Shown: positions 10,661 to 23,611, numbered from the stretch's first letter. The stretch is DNA of 64,000 bases from Sclerodactyla briareus (GCA_026419785.1 JAODTK010001444.1:682001-746000), one strand, 5' to 3'. The notes: generated from the letters alone by a model not told the origin. Program-made: numbers and translations.

Positions 10661-12548
10661 AGGTCACACGTCTGAGAAAGTCTTACGGCGGATAGGAACG
10701 AACTTGGTCAGTTGGTTACGTATACCGAGGGGTTCAGATGGTTCAACATGCATCTTCGCTTCGTCTATCATCAACATGGGGGGATCGAATACCATGGCTG
10801 TTAAAAATAATATACTCATGAGTAGTCCTCGGAAAATTTCGAACTAGTTTTTAGTGTAACTATTATAATGACGATAATTTGGTAATATATGGTAGAATAG
10901 CAACATTGGCTTACACTACCGCTGCAATCGGACCCGGTATGAAAAGGATTAACCTGGCTGCTAATATCTCGTGACTGTAGGGTGTAAACTAAGGGTGATA
11001 ACTTGGCTGCTAAGATCTCATGACTCTAGTAATACTTTCTCGGGGATTTACTGATTGGTCTTAGGTCCTTTGCTGGATACTTGTATTTAAATCAGTTTGA
11101 TACATGCATACATTGTAAAGAACTGCCACACACTGACACATGAATATGTCTATACATGAAAAGTACATTTTTATTCGGTGTTTCTTCCAATCCGATTGTT
11201 TCCGTGAATCGACATGCGGCAATTGAAATACAATATTTCCATTTTCACTGAGGAACACAGCGGCCCCCATATTCTTAGCCCTTCCCCTCGTCTGAAATAA
11301 ACGAGCCTTCGACGTTTACTTCTGAGGGGGTTGAATTATTAATAACTTATATAAACGTAACTATCTTCAAATAGTTGAATTCTTGAATAATTATATAAAC
11401 GTAACTATCTTCAAATATCCTCAATCACTGGCAGTTTCTCCAGCCATCGGAATTTTCAAACAGGATGATATTCCCGTTTTGGGGCAGGACAACTTCTCCC
11501 ACAGGGCTGTGAGCCAGTACGCGTACGCGGAGATTTGTCTTGGGGGGGGGGGGGGTGGTCGAATCCCAGGGGGAGTGCGCAGTGCAAAACTCATCTAGTT
11601 CAGGTTTGTTCTGCACTGTTTTGCTTCACGGTAAGTCAGTGGATCTCGTGATATATCATACATAGGTCTGATATTATCCCAGTCTCCTGGTTCAAGCCTC
11701 CAGCTCAGCTCGGGAAGTTTTGAGTTTGGGAACTGAGGCTCTGCCCCGCGTTAATATCTTTATTGCAGGGACGTGATGATCTTATTCATTAGGGCATGGA
11801 GCTTGTGTTCCAGCGGCCATAGATGTGAAACCACAGTGTCCTCTCGGGTGAGGTACTTCATTCAGTTTGGCTGATTGGTCAATTTGAGGGATAGACAATT
11901 GGTATCCTGCAGTATACATAGTAATTATCTCGGAACCTTGCTGGTCACATCATGGGGACATTTCCTTATAAGGGACGTGCCTTGGAAGAGATCCGCTGCC
12001 TTCCTGTTGGTCTTCACGAGTGATAATGTCTCTGTACCGAGACCACACTGATAACAATAGTTACTAACCAACCTTATGCCGAGGTCCCAATTTCATTTCA
12101 ACAAAATTCAACTTGAAACAGAGTAGTATCCCTGATCATGTACAGAGATATCGAACAACCACACGCGGTCAGGAGTTGAAAGCAGAAACGTGCGTATCTG
12201 ATTCACCTTTCACGGGATCAGTCTATTTATTTAGGTAAAAAGTTGAATCCCGTGTTGCGTAAGTGGGACCTGGGCTTTGAAGCTTAATATGTAATCCGAA
12301 AGATACCAGAAACCGATTTTCCCCATCGCTCCTTAAGATCTCTTGTTGCAGGCACAACTTGTTTGCCTAGTTACTTTCTCAATATTTTTTCTTCAGATGC
12401 CAATATAATTTTCAATCTTAAACAACGAAACAACGGTGGCTATTAAATTTCTTGAAACATCGACATCGTACCAGAATTTGGAAATGTTCATCAACTGACG
12501 AATCTTCATCGGACTGCGTTTGATGCGCTAATGTTTTGGGGACCTTTT
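10661..12548. other. Spacer between the two long copies
   Basis: No gene is recognised. It holds two small local duplications: about 10,950-10,985 with 10,999-11,032 (sharing 'ggctgctaa' and 'tctcatgact'-like words) and about 11,341-11,375 with 11,390-11,420 (sharing 'tatataaacgtaactatctt'). It also holds a run of 13 G at about 11,541-11,553. Short open frames here have no family resemblance. Confidence 0.6.
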
Positions 12549-13799
12549 CTCATTAGCGTGACTTCATCGAAACTGTAGGCACCCCAGATATTCTCAAGGC
12601 CGGTAGTCACTATGCGCCGGGAGTAATTTGCAGACATTCTTCTCACTAACTCATTGACTATTTGTACAGTAACGACATGACAATCCATCAAATCACCTAA
12701 AATGAGATCGACAATTTATTGCAGAAAAGACTGGGGCAAACATCTTTTATTCTCTTAGCAACCCCCTCGCCCTGTTAGGTGTTTGTAGTCCATCAACTAT
12801 GGCTCAACTGTTTTGTACAAAAGCTGTAGCAGCAGACGTAAATAATCTCACCAATTTCACAGACTTGACAATCACATCGGCATACAGGAAGTTCGGTTAA
12901 TTGAAATAGAGTTTAATGTTGAAAATCGATCTAAAATTGGAATAGGAACAGACAGGGTTACATTACCGAGAAACAAGTTCAACATCACATGCAATGTTAC
13001 ATAAATTCGTCCTGTTTCATCGTGTCTGTGGCTCATCCTGAACAACGGTTATGTTGTCTACCATATAACCATGATGTGAAATTCATAAACACATAGTTTA
13101 GCACCATACCAATCATCATTGTTTCTGCTGTTTTTCGAAACGCCTAGACAGCGCGGACTTGTGATATTAGAGATGAGAAGTGTCACATAGAATGTGCTGG
13201 TTCCCCGCGTTACTGAACGTAGGTAGTCCAGGAAGGCGTGGCGGCTTTATTTCGTCTGACATGGAACTTGAAATCCAGACTTTTTCTATCGAGTCCACGG
13301 TTCTCCGTTATTTGGAGAGGACCTTATTCAAGTTGGTTACTTTGAGGGGTAAGGAAACATCTTATTGCATCTGCTTGTTCCTCGTATTCTTCGCATTGCT
13401 GGTCACGTTGGGGCATGTCCCCCATTACGGGCTTCTAACAAGTTTTCTGCGAATAATAATAGTGAGTATTCCAGTATACATCCTTTTTGGTTTCACTTTT
13501 TGCGGCAAATGTCACTTAATCCGGAGAGATCATTATTTTCCTGCTCTACCTTACTGATACTGTACCGAACCACACTATACGAGAGACTGTTGAATTTCGG
13601 CAAGTTTAAATAATAACTTCTGGTAAAGTTTTGTTCCTGGAACATCGCCACGACTTAACTGAAAAAAAAAAAAAAAAACTTTGTTGGATATGCATCACTG
13701 CATTGGCTGGTGTATATCAGCACCCTTGAATCTTAAAAGTACCCGATCAGCAAATGGATGAACACCGACGTGGAAAGCCTCTCGTTTCAATCGTCCTAT

Positions 13800-14110
13800 C
13801 CGAGCCTAACTCAGTCTTTTCAGAGCTTTCCGGACATCGAATCCCATTGAAGCCCGATTTTTTTTTTTCGGCATGCTATTAGGCAATGGCATTCTCCTCG
13901 ATATCACGCGACCCGTGTAAAGTGGGTACCTCGGGAAAGGATCTGGCGCCCCGGTGCGTTGGCTGCGACGATCATCTGTGTATGATGCAGGTCTTCATCA
14001 GGTTATAATAACCAGATGATCGGTGACTGGTCGTATGAGGAGGCGCTGCCTTAATACAAGGCTGTGAACCCGGATCTTATCTTAATCTTAGGTACTCAGT
14101 CAATTGTCAG
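13800..14110 (+). mobile_element. tRNA-like SINE, copy 2
   Basis: Third unit of the SINE at 1,351 and 2,921. The head has lost part of the A-box region, but 'cgaatcccattgaagcccg' and the body words 'gcgccccggtgcgttggctg' and 'caaggctgtgaaccc' are kept. It is followed by sequence that aligns with 3,280-3,960 of copy 1. Confidence 0.4.
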
Positions 14111-16134
14111 AGGTTTGCTCATTGACGCACTGACTTTCTGCCAATCACCGAAGTTGCAAGCTACATCTATCATCTCGCTCCCTCTCACGCTGACAATCAC
14201 TGTTTTGCAATACATAACGACTGACATCTCATCCATCAAGTTCAACCGCATTCCCTATGAATACAGGAACGATATCTATCACCCCCCTCAACCTGGCATC
14301 ACGTTCGTGTACAGGAATGATTCAAATGAATGTCTCAACGACTGGGAATAATAAGGCTGTTAACCACCTTCTATACCGTTTAATAAACCTTGCTTCATGT
14401 GATCACGTCCAAGTGTGTTTTTTGTCCTGAATAACATTAAATAACATAGGGAGTTGGCTTTCATGGAGTAGTTGTCGTGTTGGGCAATCATTCATTGATC
14501 ACCCCCTTGGGGCAAGATAGATCTCTCCTGTTGAGTATATGAATGACGGGCATGATATAATTCGATGGATTGAAAGCAAAATAGCCGGACCCTGACAGGT
14601 CAACTTCTTGGAGTTATTTTTTTCCGAAGACAGGATTGATGATTCTCACTTTTCAATATGACGATGTGACCTCTGACTATATGGCGAAGATCCGTACAAC
14701 TATGAGATTTTAAATAAATATGCCGAAACTTCAAACTGGATTTATAGACTTTGATTTAAAAGTAACTCTAGTTTCAGCCCTTCTGCTGACAATTCAGTAC
14801 GTGTTTACGCCTAAGTAAAAAATCTACTCAGACCTGTTCTCGACTGATGAGGTGGGCTGTGTTGAATTTCAGGAATTTCGTCTCGTGAACATGACGGGAC
14901 TGTGATCTGTGCGTTTCCGCCGCTTCTTTGTTGTGTTACAAGCACTGATTGAGCAACTCTTTGGTTCATTCGGTCGGAGTCGTTTTCATCGCGATCTGAA
15001 TTTGAAAACTGACGATAGAGGACTACTGACTTCCAGTTCGCTTGCTCTTAAAATAGGTAGATTTAGAAGGCCCCATCTTCAGGCATTATTGATAAAAACA
15101 GAAGTAATTATACGTAAAGTCTCCATTTTCCAGTCATCAGTAAAGCTTTAGAACAACAAGGGAATGTATTAAACTCCGACTAAACAGGGTATGAGAGAGC
15201 CACATCAATTAATTTAGTAAATACGTAATGAGCAGGAGAAAACATTGCAGGCTGCCGTCAATTTGTTCAGCCATTCAGAAAAACCCTCAGCCGAACAGCG
15301 TGTAGGTAGGCAAAATTTTGGACCGACAGACCAACGTCTAAACATCATTCAGTGGCTATAATACAGAGATACTTCAGGGAAGCTGTCAATTGCGGCAGTA
15401 ATGAGTTCGCCCGGGGGTGTATATTCACTTGAAAGAACCATATAGAAGATACTGAAGCACAACTGCCACTAATATTACTTCAGTCCAGACGGGAATGCAC
15501 AAGTAGGTCGGAATGTATGCCCGGCCTCGTTTTGCTAAGGTGCAGCGTTTTCTGTCTGGAATCCTTATTTGATTATGATGCAGGCTTTCAAATAAACAAT
15601 CTCCCAGTCAGATCTTCCACGGAAGATAAGCAGTCATATCACTTTTGCTCGGGTATCAGAATGTTTTCCCCTTTCAAAAATGAAATGCTTGACCACTTCC
15701 AGGGGTTTGCGATATCGAATATCTAACGGCAAGTCGAAGTTACATTTGCGTCATTAGTTCAGACGAAAACAGGGCGTTTGAATACGTCTAAATTATTCAT
15801 TCAAACACTTCGATTGAGGCCCGTTATTAAATCGCTTCGTTTGTTCCAGCGTTCCATAATATCGTTGTTGTTTTTCAGAAACTCAAGAGTCCCACGGGCT
15901 TGAGCACCTGAGCAATTTCGGAAAATCACAGTACCTGGTATGTAGGGAGTAACCTAGCCATGTCACAGCTATGTCTTATGTTATTCGACTCTTCTAATTA
16001 CCATCAGTCGGGGGCCGGCAATTAGGCAAGAATTTATAACATCCGACTCGCTGAGACTTGCAGCAGGGAGGACCGAATCCAGAACAGATCATGAAAGAGA
16101 CGTTAGAATTCAATTTTACTGCTGTTTACAGTAC

Positions 16135-16910
16135 ATGTTGTTCGTCATATTCTTGAAATAGGGGTGAAAGTCCATACTAAAAACTATGTAAATGCCGTTG
16201 GCGCTTGTCGGGCAAATTAAAAATTAGAAAACTCGTCCTGAAATAGAACCCTGTGTAATAAATGAAAATCAGGACAGGGCGTTTATCAGGGGCGAACTTG
16301 TCTCAAGGCCGAGGCTGGACTGTTTGGACCCATTAGGCGGGGTCACGAATGTTCAACGTGCAATCAATGGGTAATGATCTACTCTGTACACCAGACCACA
16401 GCGGCCTTATGAGGAATTAATCAGGTTTCACTTTTCTTCGTGTGTTTTGCGTTTGAACACTGAAATAGGAAGATGTAGATTCGCAGAAAATCGTTATTGT
16501 TATTTTTTTTTTCATATAACAAATAATGATTGATCTTGCGACGAACTCGGCAATGTAGCTGTATGCGAAATATTGTCCAAAACTAACTCATCAAAATACA
16601 CCGAGTAGAAAGGCAAATCTACGTACGATGTAATAGGTCGATTTAATAATACGGGTACCACGCTGGCCACAACAGTGACTGTTTCCGTAACAACTGGTGT
16701 TTTCGTGGTGCGAAACCACCTATGGTATTCTGTGCATAGACAATTAAAACAGTTGGTCCCGAGCTCTGGCCTGCCTGGAGCACAAGACACAATAACCTGG
16801 CTGATGTTTTTGCAATACAATGAAGCGTCCACTTTAATTTTTTTATAAACATAAAACTGCTTGACTGTAAACCATAACGCTTGGGCAATCATCCGAAATG
16901 CATACAAATT
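16135..16910 (-). other. Extra segment in copy 2 with a 131-codon open frame
   Basis: The segment has no counterpart in copy 1, whose sequence joins at about 5,640-5,700. On the minus strand, 16,907-16,512 is open for 131 codons. The product would have a cysteine cluster, CAPGRPELGTNCFNCLC, which loosely recalls the C-x(9-12)-C-N-x-C-x-C spacing of pacifastin-type inhibitors, but the remaining cysteines of that fold are not there. A second minus-strand frame overlaps it. Codon evidence is too thin to call a gene; it may be a transposon fragment or chance. Confidence 0.25.
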
Positions 16911-17455
16911 TCAAGGCGCTTTCTCACTTCTGAGAAAGGAAGTGCAGATCCTACACCACCTCGGTTAAGCCAGTGCGCGCCGGCACATTCACCCGAAATT
17001 GAGTCTGGCCGGTGGGATTATAGTATCCCTTGATTAAAAACCCAAGTAACGTACTGCGTTGAAAACTGAAATGAGGATAACGTCTTGTTAGATTCGTTAC
17101 AAATGCCGGTTGATGATAGCTCAGGCCATATTCATGAAGGTATCAGTTGTCTGTTGGGTCTTTTGTTGAATATAATTATTATATAGTGTAGAGACGAATT
17201 AACAGGTTAATATAGAAGATGAACAGGCAAACATAGATGTATATGGATTGATTGGTGATTTTTTGATTCATCGTCGAACGGGGTCCGAACTACGCAACAA
17301 AATAAAACACATGGGTACTAGTCTAACCACGAAAAGGCCCTCTGGTAAATGATAGGCAGGGTGTTCATTGTTGAACGATTTAGCCACACATGCGTGCTAT
17401 CGGCCGGAAATAACTGAGGCAGATGCTACAACCGAGAGCCTGCAGGGAAGAGATA

Positions 17456-17479
17456 TTATTATTATTATTATTATTATTC

Positions 17480-17540
<61 letters not shown>
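17456..17540 (+). repeat. (ATT)n microsatellite
   Basis: About 28 ATT repeats at the place where copy 1 has (TAA)n (6,976-7,019). The triplet is the complement of the one in copy 1, so the two tracts are not simple orthologues. Confidence 0.95.
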
Positions 17541-17541
<1 letters not shown>

Positions 17542-17850
17542 TGAATTTATAAAGCGCCCTATCAACATTAAAATGCTATAAAATGCTCTAAGGCGCTGTA
17601 CAAAAAGTGGTGAAAATGCATAATCAGTACAATGCACAAGTAGAACCTGAAAACATTATATGTGCCTCTTAAATGTAGCCAAATTGCCGCAACACTAGGC
17701 CCTTCAGGCAAACTGTTCCACAGAGTGGCAGCGCAGACATAAAAACGTTTGTTCTCGTAAGTAGACTTCCGAGTTCTAGGGACGACCGAAAGAGATGTCG
17801 ATTGAGAACGAAGGGGTCTGGGCGGATGTTACCACCACATACACTATATG
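17541..17850 (-). mobile_element. SINE/LINE 3'-end relic, copy 2
   Basis: On the minus strand it ends 'agggcgctttataaattc' next to the microsatellite. It has 'aaactgttccacagagtggc' where the copy 1 element has a similar block. The rest differs enough that it may be another member of the same family. Flanks on both sides match copy 1. Confidence 0.5.
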
Positions 17851-18054
17851 AAAGTTTCAGCAATGTGAACAGAGAAACATATTGATCAGTTTTGTATTTG
17901 CTAAGTATCAATATAATTATTGCCACATTGTCAGGCAATATCATCTCTCCTTTGTGGCAATATCATCTATTTCGATGTAATAGCGACACCGAGTCTGGAA
18001 CCCTACGACTTGGCTTTCTGTTTTATACCGATTTCATTTACGTGATTAGTTTTA

Positions 18055-18087
18055 GATAGATTAGATTAGATTAGATTGGATTAGATC
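18055..18087 (+). repeat. (GATTA)n pentanucleotide repeat, copy 2
   Basis: Imperfect GATTA units upstream of the CR1 relic, matching 7,528-7,566. Confidence 0.9.
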
Positions 18088-21080
18088 AGCTGTTTCTTAT
18101 GTGGCTGAATATGCTTGTGTTCGCCGTTTTGTTTCTGTGCCATATTTCGATTCTGAATCGTGAGTTGTTCTACTTTGGGGAGATCTTGCTATTAGACCAT
18201 TGCTGCATTGCTGCCTACTTTCCTGCCTCTCCCTGGTGGTGGTTTTCCTGTTCTTTGCTCCAGGATTTCCCCTGTGTGCCTGTTGTGGATGCTTATCCAT
18301 ATTGCCGTGTATTGATCCGTATCTCTTGTCAGCTCTGTGGGCCGTGTGATTGACTTCTTAATCCGTTAGTGGTAGTCGTTTGTTAGCACTTTGGGAACAG
18401 AATTAGGTTCTTTTCATTGGCAATCTGTTATTTGTTGTGTATGTTTTACTAGCATTCTCTTGAGTGTTCCAGCATCTGGGATACGAGCAAGCTGTTATGG
18501 GATCGGAGGGCAAGTAAATCGTCTGTCAGGAATGTGAAATGTGGTTGATTTTCAAGACCGGGGTTGAGCACATCACCAAAAAAATAAAAGAAAAAAAAGA
18601 CGAAAGAAAAGGATATGTTTCGAGGAGGCTAGAAGGATGATTCATATATCAGGTATATACGTGTTTGAAATGTGTTGGATTGTCCTGAGTTTGAAGCGAA
18701 ATAAGGTGCACGTGAACATCAATGGGAGGATGTAAGGGAGGCGCTTTTGTAGGTCAAGACGATATGAGGTCGGGGAATCACTAGCCTGTTGAAACAGGCG
18801 TTTGACTCTGTTCACTCGTATCAGCCTCATTCACTCACGATATGTGCAGGATGACATTTTAACCAATCGGTGATTTGCCTAAGCAAGCGCCTGTGAGACT
18901 TCGTTCCGCTCGCTGTCGAGCTGAATCATGGGCGGGACTAGTGGGCGGTGCGTCGTCAACGTTGATTGCGCAATTGGACCTTCTCTCTTTCACTAAATTA
19001 CGGGAAACGGCCAGCCTCTGGAAAATTCATTGATCTGATTTTTGAATTGTTTAGACAACCTCCAACCTAGATTTGGCATACGTTAGATGGATATTCTTCT
19101 TTATTTCGGCCCCATTTGAAGGATTCATATTTTTTCCGAACTCGTGCGGCGACACCAAACGAGCCGCAGTACGCCTGCGCATAGCTAAACAGTTGCTTCG
19201 GTTCGTTTAGGCCTTCAAATGACATCATTTCGATGAATTTTCCTTTTCGGTATTGTAAAAGTTATGCAAAGGGCTTTGTGAATATTTATGACCAAAATAT
19301 GGGGCGACCTTTCGTGTGATCTATTCAAGTTTGCTCCCATCCATATCAACGCCCGTGTGCATTACTGATGCACTGGAATCTACGTCACCTGAATCGTAAT
19401 GAGCAACATCCCAATTGGGGGATTTGTCAAGTCCTGCAGACGATATGTTGGTAATATTTGACCATGGTATATACGTAAAAGAGCGATATCCCCCTCTATT
19501 TTAGGACGGGCGAACGGCTCCCTCATGTCGTCTGCTTTAGCAGGCTAGGGAATCACAGGCTTGTAATTCTTCATTCCGCTGGAAATGAGGAGGTAGTCCA
19601 CGAGGTCAGTTGGAGTGAGCGTTGCCTGTTGTCGGTGTGGAGGAAGGGGGTGAGCCGGACAGGGAATGTGCTCGTTGACAGGAGGGGTAGTTGCACTAGT
19701 TGTAAGGGGAGTTGTGGGGAAAGAAGAGGAGGTAATTACCTTCTCGTAGGGGATTCCATTGTCAGGTGTATAGATCGTGAATTTAGAATATGTGTTCTGT
19801 CGAAGCGAATGCATATCAGTTCACTTGATACTAGGGTAGAGGATGTAAGAAGGTTATAGGGTCGTTGAGGACGAGTCGGTAGTGGTTGTCTAAGTAGGGA
19901 CTAATAACCCTCAAAGTAAACTCGCAGGAAGTTCTAAGATCCCGGTTAAGAGAGTTGATCGGTGGACTAAGGTCGACTGAATCGAAAATCGCGATTTGCG
20001 GTATCCTTCCTGGGTCTTGACAGTCGGGTTAACTGAACACTTCGTTAGAGATGAAGTGCGACGAGGGAGTGTGGGAGCAGGAGGGGTATTTCTGCTGAGG
20101 ATGAAATTAATCTTAATTGCGCTGGGTGCTTCGGTTTTGAAAAAGGTTTTTTAGTTGATGTTCGTGCGGTCTGGTTGTTGAAAAGTAGTGGTCTTGGGTT
20201 CATAAACCCAACGTGGTTCCTATTAGTCGTCTGTTCGACAGTTACTAGGTGTCAGCAATTCAATCGGTTGTCATATTACGCGCAATATTGTTTTTCTGCG
20301 CCAATGTTCGAAGTATTACAGGAATAATTTCAACGTCGTCCAACTATTCGTTCAGGAACGCATTCCATACGTAGTTGGGATTACAGAGTCTAGGCAGGAT
20401 CGGTGGGATTCTCTCCGTGGCATTGGTGGTCGAGTTTTGTTCTCTGTCAGGTCTGACTCAAATAGTATCGCGAACGAAGATCTAAGCGGTGGATTGGTCA
20501 GATTTGTGTGGTGTATAATTTCGTGTAACTCAAGTTTAGGTATTCCTAGTTTTTCAACAGTTGAAGTTGTTTATCGTTCTCCCAAGCAGTGTACGGAGCT
20601 GTTAGGGGAGGTAATTGATTGAACGTAATTTCAGATTGTTTTTTACAAAGACATTGTTGTCAGGCTGCTTGAGCATTTGGGAAGACCTCACCTGGAGTAT
20701 CCGGCGAAATATAGGCTGCTAATTGAACTACGTTCGAAGGAGGCGTACGAGGTTATTCATTGTATGCGGGATTTGCCGCAAGAGGGAAGATTGAAGCAAT
20801 TGAGCTAATTAAGTGATTTGATTCGGGCATTCAAAGTTGTCAATGGCTTCGATGACCTTCATTTCGACTACTAATAGAGGCCATTGTCTCACGTTTCGTG
20901 ATAAACGCTGCAAATTATGCATTCGGATTGTAATTTCTTTCGCAAAAGAGTGCTAATGCGGTGGGATCACCTCCCTTGCAATATGGCGTTTGTTTTAAGA
21001 TTGTTAATGTCTCCAAAGGTCAATGGAAGTGCAAACATGGCTTCGAAGATGGTGATTCCTTATGATTAGTGTAAGGAGAA
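18088..21080 (+). mobile_element. CR1-type LINE relic, copy 2, interrupted by a DNA transposon
   Basis: Same relic as 7,567-9,440. The start MGSEGK is at 18,497. The esterase box reads YLLVGDSIVRCIDREFR at about 19,735. The endonuclease part is better preserved here: an open frame at 20,437-20,622 reads FSVRSDSN, then VVYRSPKQCTELLGEV, which fits the AP-endonuclease domain of CR1/L2 elements (the 'VYRPP' block). At about 20,810-21,060 the ORF2 C-terminus is readable (DLIRAFKVVNGFDD, then RGHCL). The reverse transcriptase between them is missing. Several frame changes are present. A 766-bp transposon splits the ORF1 part. Confidence 0.7.
18782..19547. mobile_element. 766-bp DNA transposon with terminal inverted repeats and empty site
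   Basis: The ends are TAGCCTGTTGAAACAGGCG on the left and, reversed, TAGCCTGCTAAAGCAGACG on the right (15 of 19 match). GGGAATCAC flanks it at 18,773-18,781 and 19,548-19,556, and copy 1 has this 9-mer only once (8,250-8,258) with no element. If one base is moved into the element at each end, the duplication is 7 bp. A 9-bp duplication would suit a MULE-like element and 8 bp a hAT. No transposase frame is present, so it is non-autonomous. Internal sequence (18,800-19,520) shows no gene. Confidence 0.85.
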
Positions 21081-21110
21081 CTCCATCCCAAAACTAACAC
21101 TCAGTTGACA

Positions 21111-21468
21111 AACAGTGAAAATGGAACAAACCTATTCATGGCTTCATGACATGGGGAATACCTGCTCAATGCAGTCATGCAGTCACCGGAATGTGGTATC
21201 CCGGTTTTCGCGTCAGCTGGCCCTGCGTAAGTTGTCATTCAGTGTATTTGAGCAACTGAATGGGAGATATTCCAATATGACCCCAAATTCACTTGAAATT
21301 TTTGATGATTGATCGGATAGTACTGCGAGAAGATCTCTTGAAGTATTCTTATTATTGTTTTATAAAATCTTCAGGGCACCTAGCAAACCGATAAAACACC
21401 GAAAAGTTGAAGTTTTCAAGAATGGTAAAGCTAAACTGTACGATTAGCAACGCAGCTGCAGGCTCGCG
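21111..21468. other. Unassigned stretch
   Basis: No repeat or gene recognised. A 65-codon frame at 21,115-21,312 (+) has no family resemblance. Confidence 0.5.
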
Positions 21469-22776
21469 TAAAGCTGCTTTTACTAGGCACGCGAATGCGC
21501 GAATAGGCGCATAGGCGAAACGACAGGCGATTTCCCAGAAAGGCAAATCGCGTGTCGCGTGTCGCGCGGGTATTTACTAGGCACGCGAATCGCGACTCGC
21601 GAAATAAATTCGCGGGGGAACACAGAACTAGATGAGCGGTTTTTAGCGTTATTTAGCGCGAAAACGCACAAGAAACATGGCGCTCGTGAAGCACATCAAT
21701 TTAGGCAAGATGTCATTATTGCCACAGGAGGAGACGCAGTTCACCCAATTGACGACAACGAATATAGGCTATGGGGGCCTATAGCGCTATGGGCCTGTAT
21801 GTCCCTTCGATAAGTTCGAACGAAATGGGCGACACAATCTTAAAACAAAAGAGTGAATGTACACTCCCATGAAGTGTGCGGTGTGATCATCACTCCATTT
21901 CAATCCATTTCACTCCATTGTAGAGAATCTTCGCCCATTATGGAGCATACTTCACTCTTCTAGAGTGGAATTCGAAGTGTGCTGACCGACCACTCCAATG
22001 TTTCCATAGAGAACACGAATACGGATCTTCGCCATAATAGAGTGATACTTCACTCTATTAGAGTGAAATTCCACTCTACATTTGAAGTTTGCTGAGTGAC
22101 TGCTTCATTAGAGTGAAATTCCCTCTTTTGCTTTTAGGGAGCATGCATGAGTGACATGGGTTATACAAGACATGACATGACATTTTCCGGGATGACGTTG
22201 TTCAGTAGTTTTGGTTATTTCATGCATGGGTGGGTCAGAAGAAGGCTAGAAATATACATTCCCTGGGCTGGTCGATTCCCCGAGTAGATCTATTCAACCC
22301 GATTGCGAAGATTCCCAGACCATGAGAGGTTCCCACCGGTCAGGTTATAAAAGGCTTCAATAATCCATCATGTCGTCTATTCGAACATATGGCACAGTTA
22401 GAATAATGCAATAGACTATGTAGGCCTATTAACAGGCGAAATAAAGGGAACTGCACGATGTATGTGACCCGATATGCCTATTTTGCAGCAAAATACTGAA
22501 ATTCTCAGTATACGGTGTCCCATTCGGCGTTCCATATCGGTCACAAATCGCGAGCTGTCGCGCGCGTCACCCGATTTGAATTGTCACCAGACAATTCGGT
22601 TATTGTCGCGACCCGCGACAAAAAAAAAAAATCGCACATTCGCACATGCGGATCGCGATTGCTAAATGATAGACCCTATAGAATAACACAGGACGCCCCC
22701 CCCCCCCCCCCGAAAAATAGTCTTTGTCGCGTATTCGCACATTCGCACATTCGCGTGCCTAGTAAAAGCACCTTTA
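21469..22776. mobile_element. 1.3-kb non-autonomous DNA transposon with inverted ends
   Basis: The left end starts TAAAGCTGCTTTTACTAGGC and the right end, reversed, starts TAAAGGTGCTTTTACTAGGC. The match continues through 'acgcgaat' and GCGAAT-type direct repeats. The subterminal parts are rich in 'cgcga' and 'cgcacat' words. A second 'tttactaggcacgcgaat' lies at about 21,571 just inside the left end. No clear target duplication and no transposase frame are seen. A C-run (22,686-22,699) and an A-run lie near the right end. A 300-bp MITE sits inside. Confidence 0.75.
21839..22138. mobile_element. 300-bp MITE nested in the 1.3-kb transposon
   Basis: The ends are CTTAAAACAAAAGAGTGAAT and, reversed, CCTAAAAGCAAAAGAGGGAAT (17-18 of 20 match). 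Inside, short palindromic units of the type 'tagagtgaaattccactct' recur (about 21,958-21,975, 22,035-22,080, 22,108-22,125). The arms can therefore pair in several registers. It has no coding capacity. Confidence 0.7.
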
Positions 22777-23590
22777 GACAGTACCATTTTACTTCGGAAA
22801 AAATCGATGGCTTAAAATTGGAAATAAAGGTACCAGAATTATTTCAATTCACTTAATATTTGGCTCGAAGTTCGCTAATTAGCTTTGGAACCTATCTGTG
22901 AATCGATTTTTCCGGTGGACGCCAATTCCCGAAAAGAGAACTGCTCGATTGCGCAAGATTTTTAACGTTGGTATTCAGCAGAGAAATCATAACCTTCGTG
23001 GTATTCAAATAAAATATAGCATTTCAGTGTGTTGATTAACGTGTTCCCGTATATGACCTCTGGACTCTGCCTTGAAGGGGTCAACTGATTTCCCGTCAAT
23101 GATCGTTACCTGCGTTATCTTTAATCTCCATCCCATGACCCCAACACTTTAAATCCTAGCAACTACTGTGGTAAACTTCAAGCGATGTTCATTTGGTTCC
23201 CCACGTGACGTCATTGGTCTCGAACACTTATTGTGGATAAGACAAAAGCGAAAGGAGGTTGTACCTCAAAGTCAAATTTGAGATTTGGGGTTATCAAACC
23301 CGCTCTTTTCATCTATGCTGGTTTCAATCCAATGCAATTGAAAAAAAAATGTGAGTTTTCACTTTCACTGACCATCAAGAACAGGCTTGACTGAAATTTC
23401 AAAATTTGATCCGGTTTGGTTTAGTAATCACCGAACAACATTTCCCCAAATTGCCCTCCCTTGAATCCATAAGTTTGAAAAAATGTATCAATTTGGAGAC
23501 GTGTGTGTTTCGCGTCTGTTCAGGCGTTGCGGATTAGACATGTTCGAGCCACTCCAAAGTGGAGATATTTGCGAAAAACGGATCTGACGG
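22777..23590. other. Unassigned stretch
   Basis: No gene, repeat pair or regulatory signal was recognised. Confidence 0.5.
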
Positions 23591-23611
23591 ACACGCAAGC
23601 ATACACAGACG

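Larger units (their letters stand above)
12549..21110. repeat. Long segmental duplication, copy 2
   Basis: Same orientation as 1-9,480, starting at 'cttcatcgaaactgtaggc'. Copy 2 lacks the inserts at 3,960-4,464 and 6,055-6,815. It has its own insert at 18,782-19,547, about 0.8 kb extra at 16,135-16,910, and a short A-rich insert at about 18,562-18,615. It keeps more of the CR1 relic than copy 1 does (a part near 20,640-20,720 is missing in copy 1). If the match of 9,899-10,660 with 23,941-24,600 is part of the same event, the unit is at least 10.6 kb long. Confidence 0.85.

Noticed and set aside
17380-17637. Asparagine-rich frame on the minus strand
   Set aside because: Translation of the (ATT)n microsatellite.
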